From positions 1-52,614 of the forward strand of contig LGFQ01000002.1 in assembly GCA_001508935.1 (NCBI GenBank): DNA of 52,614 bases, given 5' to 3'. Shown piece after piece: positions 1-8,824 of this stretch. The notes beneath the pieces are model-generated. The model did no database searches. It was not told the DNA's origin and worked only from the letters and a program-made list of their open reading frames with translations. Each line of letters opens with the position of its first letter. Within the stretch, counting starts at the first letter, position 1. Source of the DNA: Synergistales bacterium 54_24. Its GTDB lineage: Bacteria > Synergistota > Synergistia > Synergistales > Thermosynergistaceae. Position numbers and translations under genes: made by a program.

Positions 1-594
1 CGACACGTCCATCCGGCCGTGGCACCCGTGATGGAACGCGTCGCAGTGGTTGTGGGCGGGTGTTCGTCCGCCAGCTGTATCCTTGGAGCCAAGCTGGCTG
101 GGATAGAGCCGCAAGGCACGATCCCCCATGCTGCTATTTTGATAGTGGGCGATACCGTCGAGCTGGCCCTTTTGTATGACAAATACATCCCTGAGGAAGA
201 AGCGCGCACCATATTGGTGGACACGTTTAAAGATGAAGCAGAAGAGTCCCTTAGGGTTGCAGAAGCCTTAGGCAGCAAACTTGCCGGCGTAAGGCTCGAT
301 ACGCCTGGAGAACGGGGGGGCGTCACGCCGGAACTGGTGCGCGAGGTGCGGTGGCGGCTCGACAAATCTGGCTTTACCGATGTCAAGATCGTAGTCTCGG
401 GCGGACTTTCTCCCGACCGCATCAGAGAACTGGCCCAGGCTGGAGCCGACTTCTTCGGGGTCGGAAGCTATATAGCCCATGCCAAGGCGATCGACATGAC
501 GATGGATATAAAGATGGTCGATGGAATACCGAAAGCCAAGAGAGGACGGCTTCCCGGCATCGTGGAAAATCCGCTTTTGCGCCGCGTCCTTTGA
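1..594 (+). CDS. nicotinate phosphoribosyltransferase, C-terminal part (5' truncated by window edge)
   Basis: Frame is open from base 1 (RHVHPAVAPVMERVAVVVGGCSSASCILGAKLAG...); IPHA and VSGGLSPDRIRELAQAGADFFGVGSYI resemble the NAPRTase barrel C-terminus. Confidence 0.82.
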   Translation, partial: RHVHPAVAPVMERVAVVVGGCSSASCILGAKLAGIEPQGTIPHAAILIVGDTVELALLYDKYIPEEEARTILVDTFKDEAEESLRVAEALGSKLAGVRLDTPGERGGVTPELVREVRWRLDKSGFTDVKIVVSGGLSPDRIRELAQAGADFFGVGSYIAHAKAIDMTMDIKMVDGIPKAKRGRLPGIVENPLLRRVL

Positions 595-632
595 TCCCAG
601 ACGCTGCGCCGGTATGACCTTTAAACGTGGAG

Positions 633-661
633 TTGACAGAACGGGGCGCCCTTTATAGAAT
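633..661 (+). promoter_or_regulatory. sigma70-type promoter for rplM-rpsI
   Basis: TTGACA - 17 nt - TAGAAT upstream of rplM. Confidence 0.6.
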
Positions 662-711
662 AGTCAAGCCTCGCTTTGTGCGAGTTTTGCTTTTGATAGG
701 AGTGAAGAATC

Positions 712-1149
712 GTGATAGGCAGCCGTACTTATGTAGTTAAAAGAGAGAACGTGGAGCGCAAGTGGTATGTGGTGGATGCTGAGGATGTCCCCCTGGGCCG
801 CTTAGCCGTGTTTGTGGCTCATATACTTGCGGGGAAGCACAAACCGACTTATACTCCCCATGTGGATTGTGGCGATTTCGTGATCGTTATCAATGCCGAC
901 AAAGTCAAGTTGACCGGCAAAAAGGCAGAAAGGTCTGTCATCTACAGCCACAGCGGTTATAAGGGCAGTCTAAAGGCCACATCTTTGGGGACGATGCTCT
1001 CAAAGCGGCCGGAGCGCTTGGTGGAGCGCGCCGTCAGAGGAATGCTACCGCACAATCGTCTGAGGTATGATCGAAAGCTAAAAGTCTATTGTGGGCCAGA
1101 GCATCCTCATGCCGCTCAAAAACCCGAGCCGCTTCGACTTGAAGCTTAG
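712..1149 (+). CDS. rplM: 50S ribosomal protein L13
   Basis: Protein [55 protein letters not shown] is diagnostic of L13. Confidence 0.98.
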   Translation: MIGSRTYVVKRENVERKWYVVDAEDVPLGRLAVFVAHILAGKHKPTYTPHVDCGDFVIVINADKVKLTGKKAERSVIYSHSGYKGSLKATSLGTMLSKRPERLVERAVRGMLPHNRLRYDRKLKVYCGPEHPHAAQKPEPLRLEA

Positions 1150-1167
1150 AGAAAGGAGGTAGAGTGC

Positions 1168-1566
1168 GTGCCGCTATCTACGCCCTATTATTGGGGTACT
1201 GGCAGGAGAAAGACTGCCATAGCTCGTGTGCGATTGCGTCCTGGAGAGGGACAAGTTCTGATAAATGGCAGGCCCGTGAAGGAGTATTTCCCCCGTGTTG
1301 CGTGGCAGCTTCAGGCATTAGCTCCTTTGAAGACGGCCGGAGTTGAGAACAAGGTGGATGTCTTGGCGCAGGCCAAAGGCGGAGGCCTTACCGGTCAAGC
1401 CGGGGCAGTGCGTTTAGGGATAGCCAGAGCCCTCATCAAACTCAACCCAGACTTACGTCCGGTGCTCAAGAAATCTGGCATGCTCACGCGTGACCCGCGC
1501 ATGGTGGAGCGCAAAAAGTTCGGCCTTCGCAAGGCTCGTGCGATGTACCAGTACTCGAAGCGTTAA
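1168..1566 (+). CDS. rpsI: 30S ribosomal protein S9
   Basis: YYWGTGRRKTAIARVRLRPGEG...KKFGLRKARAMYQYSKR; GTG start after aaaggaggt; follows rplM. Confidence 0.98.
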   Translation: MPLSTPYYWGTGRRKTAIARVRLRPGEGQVLINGRPVKEYFPRVAWQLQALAPLKTAGVENKVDVLAQAKGGGLTGQAGAVRLGIARALIKLNPDLRPVLKKSGMLTRDPRMVERKKFGLRKARAMYQYSKR

Positions 1567-1579
1567 GGAAGAGCGTTTA

Positions 1580-1616
1580 AAAAGAGGCGGGGGTGGTTGT
1601 ATCCCGCCTCTTTTTC
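1580..1616 (+). terminator. Rho-independent terminator after rpsI
   Basis: aaagaggcggg...cccgcctcttttt inverted repeat with T-run. Confidence 0.85.
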
Positions 1617-1639
1617 CTTGGTTTTATGTGAATCTGCAC

Positions 1640-1815
1640 CAGGTTTCAACCTGCATTTGTGAGGAGATGGAAATGGTAAGCGGCGATGGTCCGAGTAGTA
1701 TAAGCGCACCATCTAACAGCGTAAGGGAAAGCTCGGACACCGGAATGGCCTAATTTCCCCTTCCTATATTGCCCGCCTCCGGTGTTCGTGCCTTGGGGTG
1801 CGGGCTCATTCTTTT
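1640..1815 (+). promoter_or_regulatory. structured 5' leader of mgtE, riboswitch/attenuator-like, class not assigned
   Basis: Hairpin 1685-1690/1708-1713; possible pseudoknot 1691-1695/1732-1736; antiterminator 1734-1744/1778-1788 (11 pairs, one GU); competing terminator stem 1771-1776/1800-1805 followed by tcattcttttt. Confidence 0.65.
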
Positions 1816-1887
1816 TAATCATCGTAGGCCCACCCTCATGTCAATTTAATATAGATTACATCTTGTGCTCCAAGTGGGGGTGATGTT

Positions 1888-3243
1888 ATGGAGGAGCGCT
1901 GGCAAGAACTTGTGCCCAAGTTTCAAGAGCTTTTGGCCAGAGGGGATTATATGGCCATCAAGCGTTTGTTGTCGAGCATGGAGCCCCCGGACCTCGCCGA
2001 AATGTTGGATGCGATTCCTCCAAGGACGCGCGTGCTCCTATTCAGATTGCTGCCCAAGGACCTGGCAATAGAGGTGTTCGAGCACTTAGAAGGTTCGACT
2101 CGCGAAGAACTCTTAGATCATTTTACGGACGGCGAAATCGCGGAGATCATCGAAGAGATGTCCGATGACGATCGCACTGCGCTCTTCGATGAGCTGCCAG
2201 CTAAGACGGTAAAAAAACTCCTCCTCAAGCTGTCGCCTGCGGAGAGGGATATTGCCAACGAGCTCTTAAATTACCCTGAGAGCTCCGCAGGTCGAATAAT
2301 GACGCCCGAATTTGTGGACCTTAAGGAGTATATGACGGCTGAGGAGGCTATAAGGCGCATACGTCAGCAGGCGCGGAAGAAGGAGACAATATACACGTGC
2401 TTCGTGATAGATAGAGAAAGGCGGCTTTTGGGGGTCGTGAACCTGGAGGACCTTATCATGGCCGAGCCCCAAACTTCAGTGCGCGCCATAATGAACCCCG
2501 ATCCAGTCTGTGTCAGCACCGACACAGACCAGGAGGAAGTGGCTCGGATCATGGCTAGGTATGACCTCCATACCATACCGGTCGTGGACAAAGAAAACAG
2601 ACTGGTCGGCATCATCACATTTGATGATATAATGGATGTCCTTGAAGAGGAGACCACCGAAGATTTCGAGAGGATGGCCGGTATTCAACCTACGGAAGAG
2701 GGGTATCTGGACACCAACGTTTTTACGCTTGCGCGCAAGCGCTTCATGTGGCTTACAATATGCGTTTTAACAGAGACTATAACCTCTTCCGTATTAAAGG
2801 AGTATTCTCTTGAAATACAGCGCGTAGTGGCTTTGACCTATTTTATACCTTTGCTCATAGGTACGGGCGGAAATGCTGGAACCCAATCGGCCACACTCAT
2901 AATAAGAGGCATGACGGTGGGGGAGATCGGTTGGCGCGATCTGTGGAGGGTGTTTGCCCGCGAAACGCTCACCGGCTTGTTGTTGGGCGGTGCCCTGGCC
3001 ATATTGGCTGTTGTAAGGGCTTATATGCTTCATACGGGTCCAGACGTAGCCCTCATCGTAGCCTTTGCGCTTGTTGTTGTGGTGTTGTTGGGTAATTTGG
3101 CCGGGATAGCGCTGCCCGTAATCGCTAAGTTCTTTCGAGTCGATCCGGCCGTCATGTCGGGCCCGTTTATAGCCACTGTCGTAGACGTGTGCGGGCTTAT
3201 TATATATTTCAGGATCGCCAGATTCGTGTTAGGTTTGTCATGA
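1888..3243 (+). CDS. mgtE: magnesium transporter MgtE
   Basis: N-terminal MgtE helical domain, two CBS domains (NPDPVCVSTDTDQEEVARIMARYDLHTIPVVD), C-terminal TM part with PLLIGTGGNAGTQSATLIIRG. Confidence 0.96.
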   Translation: MEERWQELVPKFQELLARGDYMAIKRLLSSMEPPDLAEMLDAIPPRTRVLLFRLLPKDLAIEVFEHLEGSTREELLDHFTDGEIAEIIEEMSDDDRTALFDELPAKTVKKLLLKLSPAERDIANELLNYPESSAGRIMTPEFVDLKEYMTAEEAIRRIRQQARKKETIYTCFVIDRERRLLGVVNLEDLIMAEPQTSVRAIMNPDPVCVSTDTDQEEVARIMARYDLHTIPVVDKENRLVGIITFDDIMDVLEEETTEDFERMAGIQPTEEGYLDTNVFTLARKRFMWLTICVLTETITSSVLKEYSLEIQRVVALTYFIPLLIGTGGNAGTQSATLIIRGMTVGEIGWRDLWRVFARETLTGLLLGGALAILAVVRAYMLHTGPDVALIVAFALVVVVLLGNLAGIALPVIAKFFRVDPAVMSGPFIATVVDVCGLIIYFRIARFVLGLS

Positions 3244-3314
3244 GATCCAAAGACGGTTGCCAATTGTTTTCGCCTATGATAATCTTTTGCTGTCCCACAA
3301 GGGAGGCTAACGGG

Positions 3315-3503
3315 GTGAAGAAGTTGATGGCCTTTATTCGTGAGGCTAGAGCCGAACTCAAGAAAGTTACATGGCCAAGTAGACAACAGGTGTGGTATTC
3401 TACGCTCATAGTGATAGGCGTTACCCTCCTGGTGGCTGCTTATTTGGGCGTGATAGATGCCGTTCTAACTGCCTTCTTCTCAAAAGTTATGAAATTGGGA
3501 TGA
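3315..3503 (+). CDS. secE: preprotein translocase subunit SecE
   Basis: MKKLMAFIREARAELKKVTWPSRQQVWYSTLIVIGVTLLVAAYLG; GTG start at 3315; upstream of nusG. Confidence 0.95.
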   Translation: MKKLMAFIREARAELKKVTWPSRQQVWYSTLIVIGVTLLVAAYLGVIDAVLTAFFSKVMKLG

Positions 3504-4123
3504 TGACTAATAAAATGAGGCGCAATATAGAACTCGCCGAACAGGAGGTGAGGGAGTCGGAAGAGGCTCCCTTGTCGGCGATGAAAGAAAAGCCCGAACG
3601 TCGGTGGTATATAGTACAAACCTACTCAGGTTATGAGAATAGGGTTAAAGCCAACCTCGAGCAGCGCATAGCCTCTATGGGAATGGGAGACAAGATCTTC
3701 AACGTCCTTGTGCCCGTAGAAGAGCGCATCTACGTTAAAGGCGGCAAAGCAAAACATCAGAGGAGGAAAGTCTTCCCGGGCTATGTTTTGGTCGAGATGA
3801 TCCTCGACGATCAGTCGTGGTATGTCGTGAGGCATACGCCCGGCGTTATGGGTTTTGTGGGCACTGGGACCAACGCCGTGCCGCTTTCCGAGAGAGAAGT
3901 CAAGGAGATCTTGGGAAGATTAGACAAAGAGCAGATCAAACCGAGAGTTGAGATAGATCTGAAACCGGGCGATGTCGTCCGCGTCAAGAACGGTCCTTTT
4001 GAGGGTCAAGCGGGGCCCGTCGTTGAAGTTCTTCATGACAAAGGCAAGGTTAAATTCTCCGTGTCTGTCTTCGGAAGGGAGACGGCGGTAGAGGTGGACT
4101 ACAGCGAACTCGAAAAGGTTTAG
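3500..4123 (+). CDS. nusG: transcription termination/antitermination factor NusG
   Basis: RRWYIVQTYSGYENRVKANLEQRI...FPGYVLVEM...TPGVMGFVG and KOW motif VRVKNGPFEGQAGPVVEV; ATG overlaps secE stop. Confidence 0.97.
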   Translation: MMTNKMRRNIELAEQEVRESEEAPLSAMKEKPERRWYIVQTYSGYENRVKANLEQRIASMGMGDKIFNVLVPVEERIYVKGGKAKHQRRKVFPGYVLVEMILDDQSWYVVRHTPGVMGFVGTGTNAVPLSEREVKEILGRLDKEQIKPRVEIDLKPGDVVRVKNGPFEGQAGPVVEVLHDKGKVKFSVSVFGRETAVEVDYSELEKV

Positions 4124-4169
4124 CTGAAGGACGATCTTTGGTTTAAGCAGTTATGGAGGGAAGTAAAAG

Positions 4170-4595
4170 ATGGCTAAAAAAGTAATAGCGCAGATTAAGC
4201 TCCAGTTGCCTGCGGGCAAGGCTACTCCGGCTCCTCCGGTTGGGCCGGCCCTGGGGCAGCATGGCCTCAATATCATGGAGTTTTGTAAGCAGTTCAACGC
4301 TAAGACGGCCGATCAGCCGGGCATGATTATACCTGTAGTGATCACCGTGTATGGCGACCGCACTTTCACGTTTGAGCTCAAAACCCCCCCGGCCAGCGTG
4401 CTCTTGAAAAAAGCATTAGGTATAGAAAAGGGATCAAGCGAGCCCAACAGGGTCAAAGTAGGCAAGGTGACGAGGGAGCAGATCAAAGAGATAGCGCAGA
4501 CCAAAAAGGGAGATCTTAATGCGACCGACATCGAGGCCGCTATAAAGATGATCGAAGGTACAGCGCGCTCGATGGGAATTGAGGTATCAGAATAA
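4170..4595 (+). CDS. rplK: 50S ribosomal protein L11
   Basis: [38 protein letters not shown]. Confidence 0.98.
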   Translation: MAKKVIAQIKLQLPAGKATPAPPVGPALGQHGLNIMEFCKQFNAKTADQPGMIIPVVITVYGDRTFTFELKTPPASVLLKKALGIEKGSSEPNRVKVGKVTREQIKEIAQTKKGDLNATDIEAAIKMIEGTARSMGIEVSE

Positions 4596-4646
4596 GCAGT
4601 TGTGGCAGGGCAAAGGGCCCGTTACGACCACTGGGAGGTTGAAAAC

Positions 4647-5357
4647 ATGGCAAGGGTTAGCAAGCGTTATGCTTCTCTTTTGGAGAAGGTGGACAGGAAC
4701 AAGTATTATAGCCTCAAAGAGGCTGTGCGCCTCGTCAAAGAGACCGCCACGGCCAAGTTCGACGAGAGCGTGGAGATGCACATCCGTTTGGGCGTGGATC
4801 CTCGCCACGCCGAGCAGCAAGTGCGAGGGAGCATAATTCTCCCCCACGGCACGGGCACTACCAAGCGGGTCCTCGTCATAGCCTCTGGAGAAAAGATGAA
4901 GGAAGCTCAAGAGGCTGGGGCCGATTACGTGGGCGGCGAGGATATAGTGCAGAAGATCGAAGGGGGATGGCTGGACTTCGATGCCGTCGTCGCGACACCT
5001 GACATGATGCGCGTCATGGGAAGGGTCGGACGCATTTTGGGTCCGAGAGGTCTCATGCCCAGCAGCAAAGCTGGCACTGTAACGCTCGACGTTGCCGATG
5101 CCGTAAGGGAGATCAAGGCTGGGAGAGTCGAATTCAGAGTGGATAAATTTGGGATAATTCATAATGCCATCGGGAAGGCGAGCTTTTCCGAAGATGCGCT
5201 TTTTGACAACGCAAAAGCGTTGCTGCGGGCCGTTTTGAGAGCGCGCCCGTCGACTGTAAAAGGACAATATGTGCGAAGTATCGCTTTGAGCATGACTATG
5301 GGTATCAGCGTTCGCGTCGATCCCTTCACTGCTCAAAAGGAGTTAGTAGAACAGTAA
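4647..5357 (+). CDS. rplA: 50S ribosomal protein L1
   Basis: [43 protein letters not shown]...[21 protein letters not shown] 4647 chosen over the longer ORF start. Confidence 0.97.
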   Translation: MARVSKRYASLLEKVDRNKYYSLKEAVRLVKETATAKFDESVEMHIRLGVDPRHAEQQVRGSIILPHGTGTTKRVLVIASGEKMKEAQEAGADYVGGEDIVQKIEGGWLDFDAVVATPDMMRVMGRVGRILGPRGLMPSSKAGTVTLDVADAVREIKAGRVEFRVDKFGIIHNAIGKASFSEDALFDNAKALLRAVLRARPSTVKGQYVRSIALSMTMGISVRVDPFTAQKELVEQ

Positions 5358-5508
5358 GTATAGATTTGGACTACAGACAGTGGGTGCCCAAAAGGGGGCT
5401 TAAATATTTGCCCACCGAGGTCCGCAAGCTCTAACGGCACGCCAATGTTTTTAGATTTTGGTGTCTTTGGGCTCTTGGACCTCATGCGGGTTCAGGGGCC
5501 TTTTAATT
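5358..5508 (+). promoter_or_regulatory. ribosomal protein L10 (rplJL) leader with attenuator hairpin
   Basis: Between rplA and rplJ: GACAG...ttgcccaCCGAGGTccgc element typical of L10 leaders; hairpin 5470-5481/5489-5500 followed by ttttaatttt. Confidence 0.75.
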
Positions 5509-5581
5509 TTGTCGCCTTTGTAATCTGGTTTTGGTTTTTGTGCGGCTTGGGACATAATCCTATGAGTAGGAGGTGAAAAAT

Positions 5582-6118
5582 ATGCCATCGCAGACTAACG
5601 TAGAACAGGTAGCGCGCCTAAAAGAGTTGCTCTCGGACGCTTCGGCGGTCTTCGTGAGCGAATATAGGAGTTTAACGGTCTCACAAATGACAGAAGTTCG
5701 CGCCAAGCTCCGTGAGGCTGGTGGAGAGATGAAGGTGGCCAAGAACACCCTCATGCGCATTGCCATGAAAGAAGCAGGTCTCCCTGTCGTTGAAGATATG
5801 ACCGCAGGCCCTAACGTTTATACTGTAGCCCATGGAGATCCCGTAACGGTTGCAAAAGCTCTCCTGGGGTTTTCCAGACAGAAGGGGAATGAGGCCCTCT
5901 CTATCAAAGGAGGAGTCTTGGGGAAGAAGGTCTTGAGCGCGGCGGAGGTGGAAGCTCTCAGTGCTCTCCCACCGCGAGAGGTGCTTTTGGGGCAGCTCCT
6001 CGGAGCCATTGGTTCTCCGCTTTATGGGCTCGTCAACGTGCTTTCTGGCTCGGCCAGGATGTTGGTTATGTGTTTGAACCAAATTAAGGTGCAAAAAGAA
6101 AAGGCCGCTACGGCCTAA
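5582..6118 (+). CDS. rplJ: 50S ribosomal protein L10
   Basis: MPSQTNVEQVARLKELLSDASAVFVSEYRSLTVSQMTEVRAKLREAGGEMKVAKNTLMRIA; strong RBS taggaggtg. Confidence 0.96.
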   Translation: MPSQTNVEQVARLKELLSDASAVFVSEYRSLTVSQMTEVRAKLREAGGEMKVAKNTLMRIAMKEAGLPVVEDMTAGPNVYTVAHGDPVTVAKALLGFSRQKGNEALSIKGGVLGKKVLSAAEVEALSALPPREVLLGQLLGAIGSPLYGLVNVLSGSARMLVMCLNQIKVQKEKAATA

Positions 6119-6146
6119 AAATTTCCGTTAGGGAGGGTAATTTGCA

Positions 6147-6536
6147 ATGAATAAAGAAGAGATCATTAAGGCTATCGAGGAAATGACGGTTTTGGAGCTT
6201 TCGGAGCTCGTAAAGGAGCTCGAGGAACGCTTTGGCGTATCTGCTGCTGCTCCTGTGGCTGCCATGCCAATGGTCGGCATGGCCGGAGCAGCCGCTGCTA
6301 CAGCAGCACCAGCCGAGGAGGAGAAGACCGAGTTCGACGTGATCCTTAAAGCGGCGGGCTCTAACAAGATAGCGACTATAAAGGCCGTGAGGGAGCTCAC
6401 GAGCCTCGGTTTGAAAGAGGCCAAAGAGTTGGTAGACAATGCACCCAAGCCTGTCAAAGAAGGCGTCTCGAAGGAAGAAGCCGAAGAGGCCAAGAAGAAG
6501 CTCGAAGAGGCTGGTGCCGAAGTAGAGGTTAAGTAG
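6147..6536 (+). CDS. rplL: 50S ribosomal protein L7/L12
   Basis: Ala-rich hinge plus [71 protein letters not shown]. Confidence 0.98.
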   Translation: MNKEEIIKAIEEMTVLELSELVKELEERFGVSAAAPVAAMPMVGMAGAAAATAAPAEEEKTEFDVILKAAGSNKIATIKAVRELTSLGLKEAKELVDNAPKPVKEGVSKEEAEEAKKKLEEAGAEVEVK

Positions 6537-6627
6537 AGGTTAAATAAAGCGACTTGCCAGACCGCCCATGGGTATGTTCCTGGACGGTCTGGCATTGGGC
6601 TTATATGCTTGGGAAAAGCTTTGAGAG

Positions 6628-7284
6628 ATGATTTCTTACGAAGAAGCCGTTGCGTTGCAAAAAAAGCTGGCCAAAGAGATTCGCGTAGTGCAGAATTCAA
6701 CTATAGGTCGCGCAAGTCTCTTTGGCGGAGCGGATGTGGCCTACGTCCCCAAAAAAGGGAAGGCTATAGCCGCCGTCGTAGCGTGGAACCTCAAGGAGCG
6801 TCAAATTGTAGCTGCAGCTTCGGCCGTCTTGGATATCTCCTTCCCTTATATACCAGGTTTGCTCTCTTTTCGCGAGCTCCCGGTTCTGCTTGAAGCGTGG
6901 AAGAAACTAAAAGACAGACCCGAGGTGTGGTTGGTAGATGGAGCAGGAATAGCTCATCCTCGGCGGCTTGGCCTCGCTTCTCACTTTGCCCTTGCTACAG
7001 AAGAGAAATGCGTCGTGGGCGTTGCCAAAAGTCGCCTCGTGGGTACCCACCTTCCGGTGCCGTGCACCAAGGGTTCCTGGGTGCCGTTAGTCTTCGAAGG
7101 CGAGGTGGTCGGGACGGTGCTCAGGAGTTCAAACGGCGTACGCCCGCTATATGTGAGCCCCGGCAACGGACTTTCCATTATCCAGGCGGCTTCAGTCGTC
7201 CTACGTGCCTGTACTCGCTACCGCTTGCCTGAACCGACGCGCCTGGCCCATGCGCTCGTCACGAAGTTGAGAGGAAGCCTTTGA
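6628..7284 (+). CDS. nfi: endonuclease V (deoxyinosine 3' endonuclease)
   Basis: GGADVAYVPKKGKAIAAVVAWNL...YIPGLLSFRELPVLLEAW...WLVDGAGIAHPRRLGLASHFAL...CVVGVAKSRL. Confidence 0.92.
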   Translation: MISYEEAVALQKKLAKEIRVVQNSTIGRASLFGGADVAYVPKKGKAIAAVVAWNLKERQIVAAASAVLDISFPYIPGLLSFRELPVLLEAWKKLKDRPEVWLVDGAGIAHPRRLGLASHFALATEEKCVVGVAKSRLVGTHLPVPCTKGSWVPLVFEGEVVGTVLRSSNGVRPLYVSPGNGLSIIQAASVVLRACTRYRLPEPTRLAHALVTKLRGSL

Positions 7285-7293
7285 CATCCCTTA

Positions 7294-7887
7294 TCAATAT
7301 CCTTCTTTATCGGAGAGCCATGAAAGCTCCTCGTCGCGGTGGGCCTTACTGGCCGTGGCACGCGTGTCGAGAGCGTATTTCCCCTCGTAGGGAGGGGCAG
7401 GTTCGTTCAGGCGATGAAATACCAGTTGAGCTACGCGCGTTCCAGGATAGAGCACAAGCGGGACTTCTCCCTCGTTTACGAGCTCCAAGGTGATAGAACC
7501 TCGGAAGTTGGGGTCGACAAACGTAGCTGTCGCTATGACGAGGCCGAGCCTTCCCCATGAGGAACGCCCTATGACGTAAGCCATCACGTCGGAGGGGAGT
7601 TTAAAGAATTCCAATGTCGAACTCAAGGCGAACTGACCTGGATGGAGCACGAATACGTCGCCGTATTCGAGCCTCGCGCGATCGTAGTAGTCGGCTATAG
7701 GATGGCGCGATCTTCCGGCATTGAGCGAAGGGATGTATCCGCGTCGAAACAGGACGAATTCGAGCCCTAATCTCACGTCGAGCGAAGCTCTCCCTAACTG
7801 CCTTTTAATATCCAAAAGCGGCGTGACGACGAGGTCACCGCTCTCGAGCATTTCAACGATTTCTCTGGCACTACAGACGCCTTTCAT
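7294..7887 (-). CDS. dcd: dCTP deaminase (dUTPase-fold family)
   Basis: RASLDVRLGLEFVLFRRG...EFFKLPSDVMAYVIGRSSWGRLGLVIATATFVDPNFRGSITLELVNEGEVPLVLYPGTRVAQLVFH. Confidence 0.93.
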   Translation of the reverse strand: MKGVCSAREIVEMLESGDLVVTPLLDIKRQLGRASLDVRLGLEFVLFRRGYIPSLNAGRSRHPIADYYDRARLEYGDVFVLHPGQFALSSTLEFFKLPSDVMAYVIGRSSWGRLGLVIATATFVDPNFRGSITLELVNEGEVPLVLYPGTRVAQLVFHRLNEPAPPYEGKYALDTRATASKAHRDEELSWLSDKEGY

Positions 7888-8773
7888 GTTCGTCTTTCCT
7901 CCTGTTATATGTGGCTACGAATATGCTGGCATCGCAAGCAAAGGCCACAAGCTTTTCCGTCTCTTCAAATTGTCCGATGCGGCCGCCGCTTGAGAGGTAT
8001 GCACAGACCAAAAGCCCAGCGGCCAAGATAGAGACTATCTCTACAGAACTTTCCCCTCTTTGGCATGGAGGGAGGCCCGATAAGAGCTGCGATGAGGCCC
8101 AGCAAATTTGTTCCCACGGCCATGGGGCGATGTCTTCGTCTTCGAACCAGGGAGGGAGAGAAGGCCTTACGAGATTCGACTCTATCCAGCTTTTGACCCC
8201 TTCATCCCACGGGAGCGTCGAAGACGAAGCCCAAGCATAACTGATCCACGGCCAATCCTCCTCTTTTATAGCCAAGGCTGGGGCTAAGAGGAGGCTTCCC
8301 TTCCTTGCGCGATCTTCACCTTCAAGAGACCACGCGAGATCTAAAAGATGAGCCAATGATGTGACGTCGAGCGGCGAATCGTGCACCGTAGGTTCTATCG
8401 GGATGAGCAGATGCTTGCTTCCTCTCGGCCACCATGGCCAAACGGAGGCCATGCGCTCGTGAAAGGAAAACGGCGATTCTATATATGGCAGGGCCAGGCA
8501 GTTGGCCGGCGGACCGTATAAGCGAAGGAGCCGCGATGGCCAATACATAAGGGGCTCCTCAAGAGCTTTAAGCACCAGATCCAACACGAGCAGGTCATCT
8601 GAGGTCAAGCGAGCGCTCTCGAGACACCCCTCCGTCGCCTCGATTCCTTCCTCTATCTCTTGAAGAAGCCCTCTATAGCTTTTGGGAACATTCCTTTCTT
8701 CTAAAAGATTTTTAAGCCTCGCCTTAATGTGAAACCATAGGAGATCTTTTTGGAATTTCTGTCCTCTTTCCAA
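7871..8773 (-). CDS. hypothetical protein, Trp-rich, no recognisable family
   Basis: 300-aa ORF overlapping the dcd start by 17 nt (operon-like), divergent from metH; about 15 Trp including WPWWPRG, WPWISYAW and PWPWEQICW. Confidence 0.7.
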   Translation of the reverse strand: MERGQKFQKDLLWFHIKARLKNLLEERNVPKSYRGLLQEIEEGIEATEGCLESARLTSDDLLVLDLVLKALEEPLMYWPSRLLRLYGPPANCLALPYIESPFSFHERMASVWPWWPRGSKHLLIPIEPTVHDSPLDVTSLAHLLDLAWSLEGEDRARKGSLLLAPALAIKEEDWPWISYAWASSSTLPWDEGVKSWIESNLVRPSLPPWFEDEDIAPWPWEQICWASSQLLSGLPPCQRGESSVEIVSILAAGLLVCAYLSSGGRIGQFEETEKLVAFACDASIFVATYNRRKDEHERRL

Positions 8774-8824
8774 CGGTGCACCCCCTTTTGGGACATTTTA
8801 TGCTATTGTATTTTTTCATGGAAG

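Noticed and set aside
268-480. Numerous minus-strand and overlapping ORFs of 60-250 aa opposite known genes (e.g. 4587-5336, 30153-31007, 32013-32939, 41869-42942)
   Set aside because: They are antisense to confidently identified conserved genes, have low-complexity or nonsensical translations and no RBS context; they are shadow ORFs of GC-biased codon usage.
6556-6593. 9-bp inverted repeat GCCAGACCG/CGGTCTGGC after rplL
   Set aside because: Likely a transcript-end or attenuating hairpin, but it lacks a T-run, so I did not call it a terminator.
8774-8824. Possible SAM/T-box riboswitch before the methionine cluster
   Set aside because: The intergenic gap is only about 50 nt and has no conserved riboswitch core; no leader of sufficient length exists before metF or metX either.
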